From: Eunapius fragilis
Lineage: Eukaryota > Porifera > Demospongiae > Spongillida > Spongillidae
Length of the DNA stretch: 64,000 nt
Reading direction: 5' to 3'
Assembly (NCBI GenBank): GCA_963681505.1
Contig: OY811978.1
Span: 5,812,586-5,876,585, forward strand
Below the pieces are notes generated by a model. That model made no database searches. It was given only the letters and a program-made list of their open reading frames with translations, and was not told where the DNA came from. The stretch's first letter is position 1; each line of letters starts with the position of its first letter. Position numbers and translations under genes: made by a program. Shown here in pieces: positions 9,672 to 21,180 of this stretch.

Positions 9672-12600
9672 GCTGGTATACCACATTATAGAACACTATA
9701 CCATACCAGCAAAAATGTTGAAGTACATCTTCACACCTCCAACCACAGGACCACCACAGCTAGCAGAGTTAGTGTTGGTAGCTGCTGCCTTGCAGTAGTA
9801 AGTCTGACCACTGGTGAGGCCATCAAGGTCCACAGTCACCTCTGTGCCTCTGGTAGAGGAGATGTTGTGTACACTTGAGTTAGGAGGAACAGAGGGATCA
9901 GTACTGCAGCACACCATACAGTAGAAGGACTGGTTGAATGAACAGCCAATTGTTGCCATCGAGATTCGTTTTGCTGGATTCATGACTTCGTTGCTTGCTA
10001 ATATGGAACAATTGTCTCATAAATACATTACATTAAGGTTACAATTATTGCAGGTAGACTTCTTCACAGATTTGGTTTCTTGAGCATTTTGCTGGTATAA
10101 TGTTTTTATGTTATTGAAACAAAAAATTTTATTCCAGCAAATTATTTCAGGGCAATTGTTTGGGATGAATACTTTTTTTTTCTGGATATTAATTTTTGCG
10201 ATATCAGCCAAAACTGCAGACATATCAAAGTTAGCATCCTTCCTTATGTAACATAAATGCAAAAAAAGGGAAGGAATTAGATGACACAAGTGCCATGGAA
10301 CAGATATATATAAATCACGTGCAAATTATACATGTATCATCATGTACAGGTACAAATCCTGTGTGCTCATCAGACATTATAGATAGATAATGTACGATAT
10401 ATTGGTTGAGGTCAAGTATGAAATTCTCATCGGAATTCTATGACACAGGACACATCCACATGGTGTGGTGCATACATTGACACTGCTTGCTAAAATAGGT
10501 ACATGATGTGGCGTTGTGTCTTTACTTACAAACCATGTTGTGAGGATATGGATAGTAATCATGTAAGGGCATACAGGGTGAAACTGAACAATGAAAATTT
10601 CAAAAAATATACCAATGACCAGCTTAAAGTTATTTAATTATTGCTCAGTTTTTTTGATCAATATTTAACGCCACCCAGCTGGGTGGTGTTGAATTTTGAT
10701 CAAAGCTTGTCAAGGTGTTAATAAACTGAGCAATAATTTTTAACTACTCATCCATAACTTTGAGCTGATCATTGATATATTTTTTGGTTTAAACAGCAAA
10801 ATTTTTCATTGTTCAGTTCTGGAGTTATACCAATTCAAAGATTTAGCACGACTTTTCAATCACACTGTACATGTACATGCAAATCATCTCACGTTGAAAT
10901 ACAAACAGCAGCTAAATAGAAGTAAGGTTTGATGCCATAAAAAATATCCACTTACCACTTGTGGTAACACAGCTCTCAGAACAGACACCTCTGTCCTCGT
11001 AGATGAGTGCTACACAGATGGTGTAACTGGTAGCAATTGTAGGTGCTTGTATGGGATGGATATAGAAGCATGTTGGAGTAGTACAGTTAGTAGTGCCTTC
11101 ACCAATGGAGATACCATCACCATCAACCCTCACTTTATACATGATCACACTAGCTCCCTGGAGAGTGATATAAACTAACTGGATTAATATTAATGACTAC
11201 CAATGCTTATTCGTACCAAAAGTATCCATGAAATCTCAATATGGTGAAGTGTATTGTTAGGGTTAAGCACCAACGTGGACCATAGAGAAGGAACTTTTTG
11301 AAGAAGAATACCATTAAATTCAACAAGGTGTCGACAATACAGAAAAATGCACATGAGATGATGTGCAATATACAGTAGAAAACGTTAAATGAATCTACTT
11401 ACAATAGCAATGTTAAATAAATCTTTAGTAAGTGTAGGCTAACAATATAGAAGAATTAATAGCCGTTAAAAAAATGATCTTCAATGCAATAAACAGGGAA
11501 GTTGCAGGACATATATGTAAATATACCTTTGGTCTGTGTCACCACATTGCTGGTCCCAGCACAGTTAATGGCCACTACTGATATAGTGTAGAGTGTGTCA
11601 CTGATCAGTCCACTGAAGGTGTGAGTGTTCAGTGATGATCCATTATCAGGTATGACCACAGGACTACTGCTGTCATTGATACTGACATTGTAGCTGGTAG
11701 GAACACCACCAGTAGTGGAAGGGGACCAGGTCACTGTTAGTTGGTCCACAGATGCACTGCTTACTCTCATGTTCCCAACAGGACCAGGATATGCTGTGGG
11801 AGGGTGGTGAATACTAGTATCAATGTGATTGGCCACCACATCATGTACAGAATTTATTCTATACATTATTTGAGCGTATAGTGCCACGCTTAGACCACGA
11901 TAGACCTGCATGTACATGTAGCCCAATGAAAACATTTGTATACTGCCATATGTCATATGGGCATAATGTACATATGCTCTCATATAACTGTGTGACCCAA
12001 CTCACCTGTTATCTTCACAATCACAGTATCATTTCCTACAACAGCTCCAGTAACACCATCTACACACATAACTGTGGTCCCATTCAGATCCTGAACAGAA
12101 GGAATGGTGAGGACAGATGTGTAACAATATCCATCAGTGGAGACATTTGTTGTCACAGCAGAGAGATTGCTGCATGATCCACTAGCATTTGGGTTAACTA
12201 CTCCATCGGACTTCTGGTAAAGTGCCAGTTGGTTAGCTACTTGGCTTCCAGTAGAGGGACAGTTAAAGGCTGGTCCCCTCCACACTGTGGTCACACCAGC
12301 AAGGCTTGAGCAAAGCACACAGATATATGTAATGTTGCTTCCAGGACATGAGTAGGTACTCTTAGGTGGGTAACTGAGGGTGAACTGTTGGCATGTACCT
12401 GGGATCAGAGAGGAGAGAAATGTTGCCATTCAGTGATAAATACAACTAGCATTAGGAAGGTGGGAGCAATCCAAAATATATAATGGCTCTGATTGAATAT
12501 TAAGCAATCCCATTCAATTTGCCCCATTCATAAGATTCAGCCAGCATTTATGCTGAATGAAATATGAGGCTGAGCAGTGGCTCTCAGTACCTTTGAATAC

Positions 12601-14836
12601 ATAAAGAGAAGACAACTTTAGATACAATATTAGTTCATTGATTACATTATACCAAAGCCGAGTACTTATGCAATGCTGCCATGTATGCAGAATCAACATT
12701 AGAAGGAACTTCCCTGTCTCTTTAACCTGGCTGAAGATGGAGATCTCAGCATTAATAAGATGAACCAGTATGTTTCTCATATAGATATAGCTTTCTTTAT
12801 CACTATGACCTTTTTATATGCATTTGGATTTTCCATTTACATAATTTTAGATATAGACTTGCATGTTTTAAACAATATAAAATATTCAAATTGGCTCCAA
12901 TTCTCGGAGTTGTCACTACCTTGACTCATATTAGTGGATCATGTGGGTGGATGGATATATCGATCATGTATGATGTAAGAGAGATCTCAGCAGCGGATCC
13001 AGAAAAGAGGAAGGGGGGGGGGGGGGGGGGGGGGGGGGGAATATTGAAATACCATGTATGGTGAAAAGTTAATTCTAAATATGGTTTTTTTTCCCCCTTA
13101 CATATATAACTATAGATGTCCATATTGTGTAACATACAGTGAATGGCCAGGACAGGCTAATTTCTTGCTTGAAAACCTGCAAGAATTACATCCATCTTAT
13201 AACATTAAGTTACTAGTACATGGCACCAAACACAGTTAAAATACAGCCAGTGCAGGCACCTCCTAACATCTCTTTTTAATAGCTTGGAAATTAGTATACA
13301 TTTTTGTCTTACAAAGGAACAATACAGAAACAAGCTACACTAGGCATAACACAAGTTAGTGGTATTCAGGATGTGCATGATAAAATATACATGCTCATAA
13401 ATGCAGGTCTCAATGACATCCATAATATGGATCAACTAGCATAGGTTCCAGTATAACAGTGAGTGATGGAATGAATTCACTGGGCCTGCATGGTCCAATT
13501 TATAACATGTCAATATTTGCTTATTCACCAATACATACAGGATGTTATTGATGTGGTGAGATTGAGCTACGTGGTCCTTCATGTACAGCAAAGATGCCAA
13601 CAATGCCTATACAGTTCCCAGCTATTTTGCAACATGCACGGGTGTTGTTCCTTTTATATCCAACTACCTCATCCAATGTGCATGGATGTATATGTAATAC
13701 AGACATGTATGCTCCACATTGTCTGATTACATGTGAGTGGGTTGTGTTTTGATTCCTTCTCACTTTGAATTTGTCTCATAGTTGGCTACAGTTGTGAGAA
13801 GGGAATAAAGGCCGATGGAAGCAATAGGACTGCTCAAAAGCCTTACCTTTACTGCTGGATCCCAAGTAACACATAATCCTACCATCCAATAATAGCCCTG
13901 GGCTAATGAAAGTCATGTGGAATCTTCTAACCATGGCATTTGGCACCAACAATAAAAGGTGCCAAACATTACAACATTGGTTCTTTTGACCCAATTGATT
14001 GCACACCCATTCAAAAATGCATTTTAACCTATACATATTGTGGCAGCTTACTTCTTTCTGTTGATTAAATAAGGAACTTATATTTCAATGCTGCAGGACA
14101 TTTTTGATATAAGAAGCCACAAAGGCCATGCCATTAAACATTACACACCTACCCCAAAGTAAGTCACCAGTTTGGGATCAAGTTTCTCATTAATGGTCTT
14201 AAAACTCATCTCCAAATTACCCGATCATTTATCAGTTTGTTGCTTAACATATCTGCTATAATGTTTGCAGGCCTATAGGGGGAAGGATACACTCATTTTT
14301 AGGATCATGAATTAAAATGTTGAATAAAGCTCGCTGCTGAATAATGCTTCAGTACTAGCTCACACACCAGAAAAGGTTACATGCATAGGGCCAGCTGGTT
14401 CTGTCTGTGGCCGCAACAACCCATAATTAGCATTAAATGAATCAGGATAATGTATTGTGCATGAATGGCCCGAATTGAATTGCGGATATCTACATATGCC
14501 AAGGACTAAATGGCCCTCTCAAGGGAGGATTATAACAAAGCAAAAGTACTGGTCCAGAGAAGGGACAAGTGGTGTTAATGAAAAGATGAGGGCAGAAGTA
14601 TGTAGCTCTTACCAAAATGCACCTTTTCAATGTTGATGGGAATTTGGGTATATAGGATCGTAACACATTTTAACTCTCGCCATATCCCCTCAATGTAAAT
14701 AATTTACTGCAAGACACAATTTCATAATGCAGTAAGCAAACAATTTAATAATCACGCCTAGTGGACACACCATACCTTGATATGAAAGGAAAGCGCTGTG
14801 AGTGAAGACCGCTAATATATAAATTACCGAATTCAT
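8435..14836 (-). CDS. Single-pass Ig/FN3 cell-surface receptor with tyrosine-motif cytoplasmic tail
   Basis: Nine exons whose splice phases all fit: 14776-14836, 12006-12398, 11527-11793, 10956-11153, 9707-9997, 9402-9527, 9274-9301, 8845-9151 and 8435-8506 (stop TAA at 8435). They give ~580 residues. Exon 1 encodes a signal peptide (MNSVIYILAVFTHSAF). Exon 2 (residues ~21-151) is Ig-like, with paired Cys and several N-glycosylation sequons. Exon 3 (~152-240) is a clear FN3 domain (LTVTW, LYTISVVAIN). Exons 4-5 are further FN3-like segments rich in Cys. Exon 6 carries a TM helix (~419-441, IIIIIITLIATTC). The tail has YEDI (Y513), YSIL (Y547) and YALL (Y567). All extracellular exons are phase 1-1, the pattern of shuffled domains. 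The likely role is adhesion or recognition with signalling through SH2-type partners; the ligand is unknown. A decayed inverted copy lies at 2447-4345. Exon 4's acceptor and the mini-exon are the least certain parts. Confidence 0.82.
9592..9668. repeat. (CA)n microsatellite in receptor intron 5
   Basis: An almost pure CA run interrupted by cgca and tgca words, between the FN3 exon (9707-9997) and the TM exon (9402-9527). Confidence 0.95.
10581..10820. mobile_element. Foldback element with a perfect 16-nt central palindrome
   Basis: The ends aactgaacaatgaaaa and ttttcattgttcagtt are reverse complements. Inner segments (gcttaaagtta with ttgctcag; aactttgagctgatca) also pair. The centre is ccacccagctgggtgg at 10671-10686. 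It is intronic in the receptor gene, between exons 4 and 5. Confidence 0.85.
12399..14775 (-). other. Large first intron of the receptor gene
   Basis: Separates the signal-peptide exon from the Ig exon. It contains a 27-nt poly-G run at 13013-13039, preceded by cagcagcggatccag, which resembles the end of the hAT-like elements at 17351 and 51456. No other coding exon was recognised. Confidence 0.6.
13013..13039. repeat. Poly-G run (27 G) next to a hAT-like end
   Basis: Follows cagcagcggatccagaaaag within about 25 bp, close to the CAGTGGCGGATCCAGG terminus of the 0.9-kb elements. Probably a solo or truncated end with an expanded G tract. Confidence 0.7.
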
Positions 14837-15070
14837 CTGCAGGGAGGAAATTATAGTCTAAAACGGCACAAAATAAAACAAATCTCTCGTAGTTAAAGGT
14901 CCTCATTACTGCGCATGTCATGCATGAAAGATAAACGTACTAGGCACGATCGAGCTACTAGGTCGTAGCTCAACGAACGTTCGCTGACTACCAAGTCTGT
15001 ATACAGCACTATCATAATTAGTATACGCCCACGCTTCAAGCTGAGATGTGACTCATAGCGAATCACCTTT
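14837..15070 (-). promoter_or_regulatory. Probable 5' UTR/promoter region of the receptor gene
   Basis: Immediately before the ATG at 14836 the minus strand reads cctccctgcag, which looks like a splice acceptor. The 5' UTR may therefore begin in a separate leader exon upstream. No TATA or initiator could be fixed. Confidence 0.35.
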
Positions 15071-16950
15071 CGACGCCACGGCCACTAAGCTTGTAGTGCA
15101 GCTGCAAATGAATGCGACATTATATCATAGGCGTCCACTCATTTATTTCCGGTTGGGGGAGCTAGGGGGGCAATTGAGACAAGAAACAAGGTGTGGCTTA
15201 CGCTCGGAGCACTAATAAAACGATTCAAGATTAAAACGACTACGAATATTAATTATCGGGAGCAGGGCAACCCCGGCTGTTCAAAATTAAAGCGTGGGAG
15301 AGGGGGATCCATATGTAATATAAATGAACGGCTCCCTACTAGAAGTTCGCAGCTAAGGAGATTGTTTCACAACCATTTGACGCTGGGTGATTACATTTAG
15401 AGCTGTACCCTAGCTATAAAATTATGTGTATTTGCATAACTGCAGCAGGCTGTACATGTATGTACTGATCTCGTTATTCTAATGGGTTAATTATATATTA
15501 ATCTCCTAGCTCTTTTTCAAACCTACCAATTTCATATTTATTTTGACAAATAAGTGTTGAAGGACACCTACAGTTCTGTACTCAGCTACCACCACATGTG
15601 CATCGCCACGCATCTGCAGTACGCTTATACCAATTGGCCTTTTAACTACAACATTGGTTACACCACAGCACCAGACTCTGAGAGAATTAGTAGGACTCAT
15701 TGTTGTGGACGAAGGCAATAATGAAGCGAACAAAATTGCAAAGAACTTTGTGAACAGCTTTATTCCACACATGTGCGTAGGAAGTAACTCAGTGGTACAG
15801 GAGGATCAATTTGCCATGAGTAAAAATCTAATCTGTGACTTTTTGGAATGCTTTGAAACATTCAAAACCAAAGTCTCCTTGGTGGAGGCACATGCCTCCC
15901 ATTATTGCACCATCTCCCTCCCCCATGACATGGATCTCCCACTAATTGTATTACCTTCTTATAATCTTTCTTTACGTGAAGGGTGTATGCACATCAAGTA
16001 AAAGTATTTTTCTTATCCAGGATCATCTAAGAATGAGAAGAAACCCCCTTCACTACTGGTGGTGTTCTTACCAGCTACAATGTATCATATCTGGTAATGG
16101 ATCATAACTGTACACCCACACATATCAGTGCACCACTGTGCTGGTCAAATAAACAGCTGAGCTGTTGGTGTACAACTACTATGCACTTACATATGAAAAC
16201 AAATTAGACATAAGTAAAGAACCCAGCTTATATGATGGCAGGTTTATTGCCTTCTCACAGGCATTATCAATTTATCACATCTGCATACTAAATTAACCCT
16301 TATGATTGCACTTGAGCTGCAGCACAACTTAATTATAAGGTTTGCTTTCATGATGCATTCAGGAGTATGTATGTTTATTTCTTTTGCACTTGAAAGGATG
16401 GTTTACTGATGCAGATTGCAGGAGAACAATTACTTTCCCATGCAGTGTATACAAAACAAAATAAAGGTTGAATATCAAATCCACCACATAACGCCATAGC
16501 ACTAATCGACCAGTCAAACTCCATTCCCACGGGGAAAGAGTTCAGTTTAAGCACTTCATAGTTACTGTGCCATTTGTTTACTTTTATGAGTTTTGTACGT
16601 TTTAAATACAGGGACTATATATGCATGCTCCAATAGCTCTGAAGCTAAGATGCGGCCTGATTGTAAGAATTTGTATAATTGTTTCTTCAATTATTTAATA
16701 TTTTCACAAGGACTGTCGTTTTCATAAATCCCCCTTCTTCCATCCCTGACCAGTGGACCAACCTGACCACTGGACCCTGTGCAAGAATATTTGACGGTTT
16801 TTTTAGGGAGTGGCCTATGCTGAGCACAGCACCTGCTTCCTCCTGAACAGACAAATGTAGGGTTCTCTAAGGATAATTATGTCAAAAATAGCTCTTACAT
16901 GGTGGTCTGAGCGGTCCAATGAGCTACCAGGGCATGGAACACATTGGGAC
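15071..16950. other. Intergenic region without recognised genes
   Basis: The longest frame (15654-16001, plus, 115 codons) shows no known domain, signal peptide or splice support. I see no structured repeat. Confidence 0.4.
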
Positions 16951-16959
16951 TAAACTAAT

Positions 16960-17176
16960 CAGTGGCGTAGCTAGGGAGGGGGGGGGGGACATATATCCCC
17001 GGGCGCAGGGTTGAGGGGGCGCCGAAATAGACTAGAGATGATTAATTATCGCGTGAACGAGAACTCACGAACGCATGGGCAGATACAGGGGGGCAGGGGT
17101 TGTAAACGGTAAAACCCGTTCATATAAGGCTCCTGCCCTTCCCTCTTTTCCGCTAGGTACCGTCGTCGTCGTCGTC

Positions 17177-17218
<42 letters not shown>

Positions 17219-17306
17219 CCCGTATCGGGCCGGCAGCACCTCCCCCCCCCCCGGCGCCAATAGTGCATTATGTCCCCGGGCGCTCAACAATCACACTACG
17301 CCACTG
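16960..17306. mobile_element. Non-autonomous hAT-type element with CAGTGGCGTAG ends
   Basis: The left end cagtggcgtagctaggg and the right end cactacgccactg are inverted. Flanking octamers aaactaat (16952-16959) and aaattaat (17307-17314) match at 7 of 8 positions, fitting the 8-bp duplication of typical hAT elements. It contains a 37-nt poly-C run at 17179-17215 next to (GTC)n. The ends repeat the internal word tccccgggcgc. Non-coding. Confidence 0.75.
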
Positions 17307-17350
17307 AAATTAATATGAAATGTCTGACCCAAGCCAACACAGTGACTTCA

Positions 17351-18228
17351 CAGGGGCGGATGCAGGATTTTGGCGAGGGGGGGGTCCGATATGAATAATT
17401 GATTAGGGGGAGGGGCGCGCGCGAAGCGCGCGAAAATTTTTTTGGTGCGCATTCCAATTTTTCCACAGATTGTACATGTATTGTACATGTAAGGGGGCCG
17501 GGGATTGGAAACTAAGGCAATCAACACCAATAAATGAGTGACACTCCGTTACATTCTGCCGGGTTTCCAGGCTATTGTAGTCTTATGGATTTAAATGGCT
17601 GTGTTGTTACATGCATGCGGTTTCCTTTGCTATTTGAACCACTTAAAATTAACCGAAAAATTGTTTTACACACATTCCACAGATTGTACATTTAGGGGGA
17701 TTAGAAACGGAGGCAATCATAACCAATAAATGCGTGCCACTCCGTTACGTTCTGGTTTCCAGGCTATTGTGGTTTTGCGGATTTATACGGCTAGTGTGTT
17801 TCGTCGCAGATTTGCATTGTACGTTACATGCGCCGGCTTAGTTTCTTTGTTAAAATTTATAATTTAAAATTTAAATTTGCAATGGTCTTGCAGCAAGATG
17901 CATTCAACCTTGATGGGTACTAATAATAGAGCACGAATCAAAATAACTGCGGAAAGAATCGCTCTATATTACGACCGTGGGTTAGCATTTTGGAATACAT
18001 TTATCTTACGTATAAATACCAGCCTACTACGTATCTCGCAGTTTACAGAACTAAAATATAGTACTAACCAATGAATAAGCAATAAGATAAGCTATTTAGC
18101 AACTTTACGAAGTGCACTCCGGAGAAATGTATATCTCACGTGCGACACGTCATATGCTAATTATATTCATATTCAGGTTCGAGGGGGGGGTCCAGACACC
18201 CTGGACCCCCCCCCTGGATCCGCCACTG
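17351..18228. mobile_element. 0.9-kb non-autonomous hAT5-like element, copy 1 (5-bp TSD)
   Basis: The left end is caggggcggatgcagg and the right end is cctggatccgccactg; they are imperfect inverted repeats beginning CAGNGGCGGAT. The target duplication cttca is exact on both sides (17346-17350 and 18229-18233). The whole element is the reverse complement of 51456-52367. A subterminal hairpin ggtccagacaccctggacc lies near the right end. No transposase frame was found. A 5-bp duplication is the hallmark of the hAT5 group in the published classification; that assignment is inferred. Confidence 0.9.
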
Positions 18229-18233
18229 CTTCA

Positions 18234-19118
18234 TGATCAGGTGTTACCGTGACCTCCAATTCCAGCAACTTATCGACAAGCCCTTCCCAGCTGACAGAGC
18301 CCATCTACTTTTGGTTTCAGTCCATCTACCTCTTCTTTCAGATTAGCATACTGCATCACGGCTCTTCCATACGGCTGGACTGGGCTTTCATCCTGACCCA
18401 GAGAGCTCCAAAACAGTGATATATAAGACATGCATGTTCAGGAACTTAAGAGATCAGCAGTACGATTCAGACACACGTCCTCAACATCCAGATACATGGA
18501 AAGTGCAATAGTTACTGCACTAGCATGATGGAAGAGGAATCGAGGGATCGAACCCAAACCACCTTTATGCAGAGAGTTGTGCTTTATTGACACCATGAAT
18601 TATCAATTATGGAGATTGCCGTACAGTTTAGGAAGCCTTGGAGCACATCACAATCGATCACAGATACCGTTTAAGGACTGGCCAAGTAGATATTTTGATG
18701 TACTTCTAGCTGATCTGCGGGGTTTCAATGCGCGGTGGCGACTTGTTACCAACGGTGTATTAGATACTGAGAAAAGGTTCAGAGGCTCCTTCGATCCGAA
18801 TTCCACTTGTGATTTGAACATATGGTGTACAATTATTTAGCGGAACCTTTCCGCAGGTTCCATAATCCCGCGTACATGTAGGATTGATGTCGAATAAAGA
18901 TTGTCATTACAAAAACGTGACTGGACGACCGTGATCGCGTGAATCGGATCATTCACCTCCTTGTCGCTATCAAACGATAACACAAACAAGAACAATTTTG
19001 TGCTGGTTCAATTCCGTGTCGTAACACCGCGCACTTTTAGAGAACAATGCTTGTGCCCAGGCCATGTCTCGTACCTTGTGCAATTATAATTCATGATGAT
19101 ACATCATCAAATGTTGAT
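18234..19118. other. Intergenic region; short frame followed by a stem-loop and AATAAA
   Basis: An 87-codon plus-strand frame (18577-18840) of unknown nature ends two bases before a 7-bp stem (ggaacct/aggttcc, 18842-18861). AATAAA follows at 18893. It could be a small gene's 3' end, but no domain or conservation is visible. Confidence 0.3.
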
Positions 19119-19120
19119 AG

Positions 19121-19409
19121 AACAAGTAAATAAAAACATTCTCTACGAGAAAGTTGGTGGGATATAGGATTTGATTATGACATTGGTGGTGTAAAAAGCA
19201 AGGAAACAAGGTCATATCAGAAGGGAAAATGTCATAGTCCTATATTTAGCACATTTCTAGGGCATGTGTTGTTTGTGTGCTAAATATAGGACTATGACAT
19301 TTTCCCTTCTGATAAGACCTTGTTTCCTTGCTTTTTACACCACCAATGTCATAATCAAATCCTATATCCCACCAACTTTCTCGTAGAGAATGTTTTTATT
19401 TACTTGTTT
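19121..19409. mobile_element. Near-perfect 289-bp palindromic MITE (GAGAAAGTTGGTGG family)
   Basis: The two halves are almost exact reverse complements around a short centre near 19265. The outer words acattctctacgagaaagtt and aactttctcgtagagaatgt are exact. The high arm identity suggests it is the youngest of the copies in this window. Confidence 0.92.
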
Positions 19410-20900
19410 TCTTTATTTTTTTTCATATATTATATAAAAGCGAGTCCTCCAGCCGATTCTGAAGCTATTGGTGAAATTTTCATCGCTTAGAAATGTTCCT
19501 GTCCTGAGTTATGCGTTGCCAAGAAGAAGGAGAAGAAGAAGAAGAAGAAGAATAAGAAGACGACCCGCCCCTTGTTCCGAGACTGGGTACGAGGACGGGC
19601 AGTACATTCTTGTTCTCAATAACCACGCGGTTCAGCGACATGAAACAAAAACGAAACTACTCATTCTTGACTTCTAGATCGATTGCTAAAACAAGCTACA
19701 CGATCCGATCGTCGGGAGTGTTGTTACAGACGGGTCGCGTTTTTTTTAATGACATTCATAGTCGTGGTCAAATCCTATATGGAAGTTTCTAACGAAACTT
19801 TCGATTTGTCATATTCAGTGCTAAATACATCAATAATACATGTAATGCTGTGTCTCATGAATGACATATCATTGGAAACTGCATTACATTAACATAACTA
19901 AAGGAAACAATTTTACATGGAACAGTGTCTTTAAAAAGAGACCTACAATTCAGTAACTAAAAATGATACACTATATGTACCTCAGTGTACTGCAGAGTTA
20001 TAGAGGTACAGAAATTTTAATTAGCACAGAACCACATGTATTATTCCATTACATAAATTGTGGTAGCTGTATTCAATAATTATGTAAAAATCCGTCACCT
20101 TCCTAGCTCCCACACAAAGAACCTGTGCATGCCTTGTTAACAACTGGTGTGTATGCTCGTGTGAATTAAATATACTCTTGTCTAATTTTTGGTGTGTTAC
20201 ACTGTTACACAGACCTGGTAACTAAATTTAATGTAGGTAAAAAATTTCATTAACGACTGCAACATTTCCTATGGCTACGCCCTGTACAAACATGGGAGTA
20301 TAATGGTGATCTTGAAAAAGCTCAGCAATCTCGTATATATCTGTACTGTAAGGGTGTCCATTGGACCTCCACCAGTGAACACCCCTGATAGCTCCATCAG
20401 GTGGGACTCGCTCCTCCATAGGGCTTCTGTCCCACCAGTAGACACCCCCACCTCCCCCACTTCCACCTTCACATGTAGACACCACTCCAAGGCCACCAGT
20501 CGTTCCTCCACATCAGGGCACCTCCCTCTTCCATATATGCCACACTTCCATGCTGGGACACCCTCTCTCTTCCATTGCATCCAGTAGACACCCCCACTCC
20601 CCTCTAGTATACCCTCTGGCTCCATGGAACCTCCTCAACAATCCTGATTCATATCTGGGAAGAGGGGACATTAGGAGGAGGGGTGGATGTGGGGTCTGCT
20701 GCAACTATATATTGTTGCAGTCCATTGGACACCATGTCATTATCCTCAACAGGCTATGAATATGGGTACTTGTGTAAGCTAGTAGCTAGTACAAATAGCA
20801 AATTTGGGTAGCCAGATATATGATGAATAATACCACTATAATGGTCATAATGGTCTATTTCAAAATAGTCTAGTTATTGTGTTCTATCTATCCCTCATCT
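19410..20900. other. Intergenic, with a degenerate GT/GGA-rich repeat
   Basis: On the minus strand at 20340-20640 the word ggtgtctactgg and variants recur at irregular spacing, giving frames with repeated GVYW/GVHWW. These look like a degenerate repeat rather than a protein. A (GAA)n stretch lies at 19527-19560. Confidence 0.45.
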
Positions 20901-20902
20901 CA

Positions 20903-21180
20903 TGAAGAAAAAATTCTCTATGAGAAAGTTGGTGGCATGTAAGGTTGGAAGGCAATAGTGGTGTAAAAAGGAACGACACATTAAGAGTATAATAATAAGA
21001 GAAAACGTAATAGTCCTATACATGTATTAGCACATTTGTAAGGACATTATGTTGCTTGTGTGCAAACTATTACAGTTTCCCTTATTATTAGAATTAGACC
21101 CTTGTTTCCTTTTTTACACTACTAATGCCTTCCAATCCTACATGCCACCAAGTTTCGAGAATGTTTTTATTACTTGTAAA
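20903..21180. mobile_element. Diverged copy of the GAGAAAGTTGGTGG foldback MITE
   Basis: The left arm begins aattctctatgagaaagttg and the right arm ends ccaccaagtttcgagaatg. Central sequence matches 19121-19409 with many substitutions, so this copy is older. Confidence 0.85.

Noticed and set aside
18535..18570. tRNA B-box-like word (ggttcgatccc on the minus strand)
   Set aside because: No T-stem, anticodon arm or acceptor stem can be folded around it.
18842..18861. Possible rRNA 3'-end fragment (ccgcaggttc)
   Set aside because: The match to the 18S 3'-end word is about 14 bases and does not extend; a 7-bp stem-loop explains it equally well.
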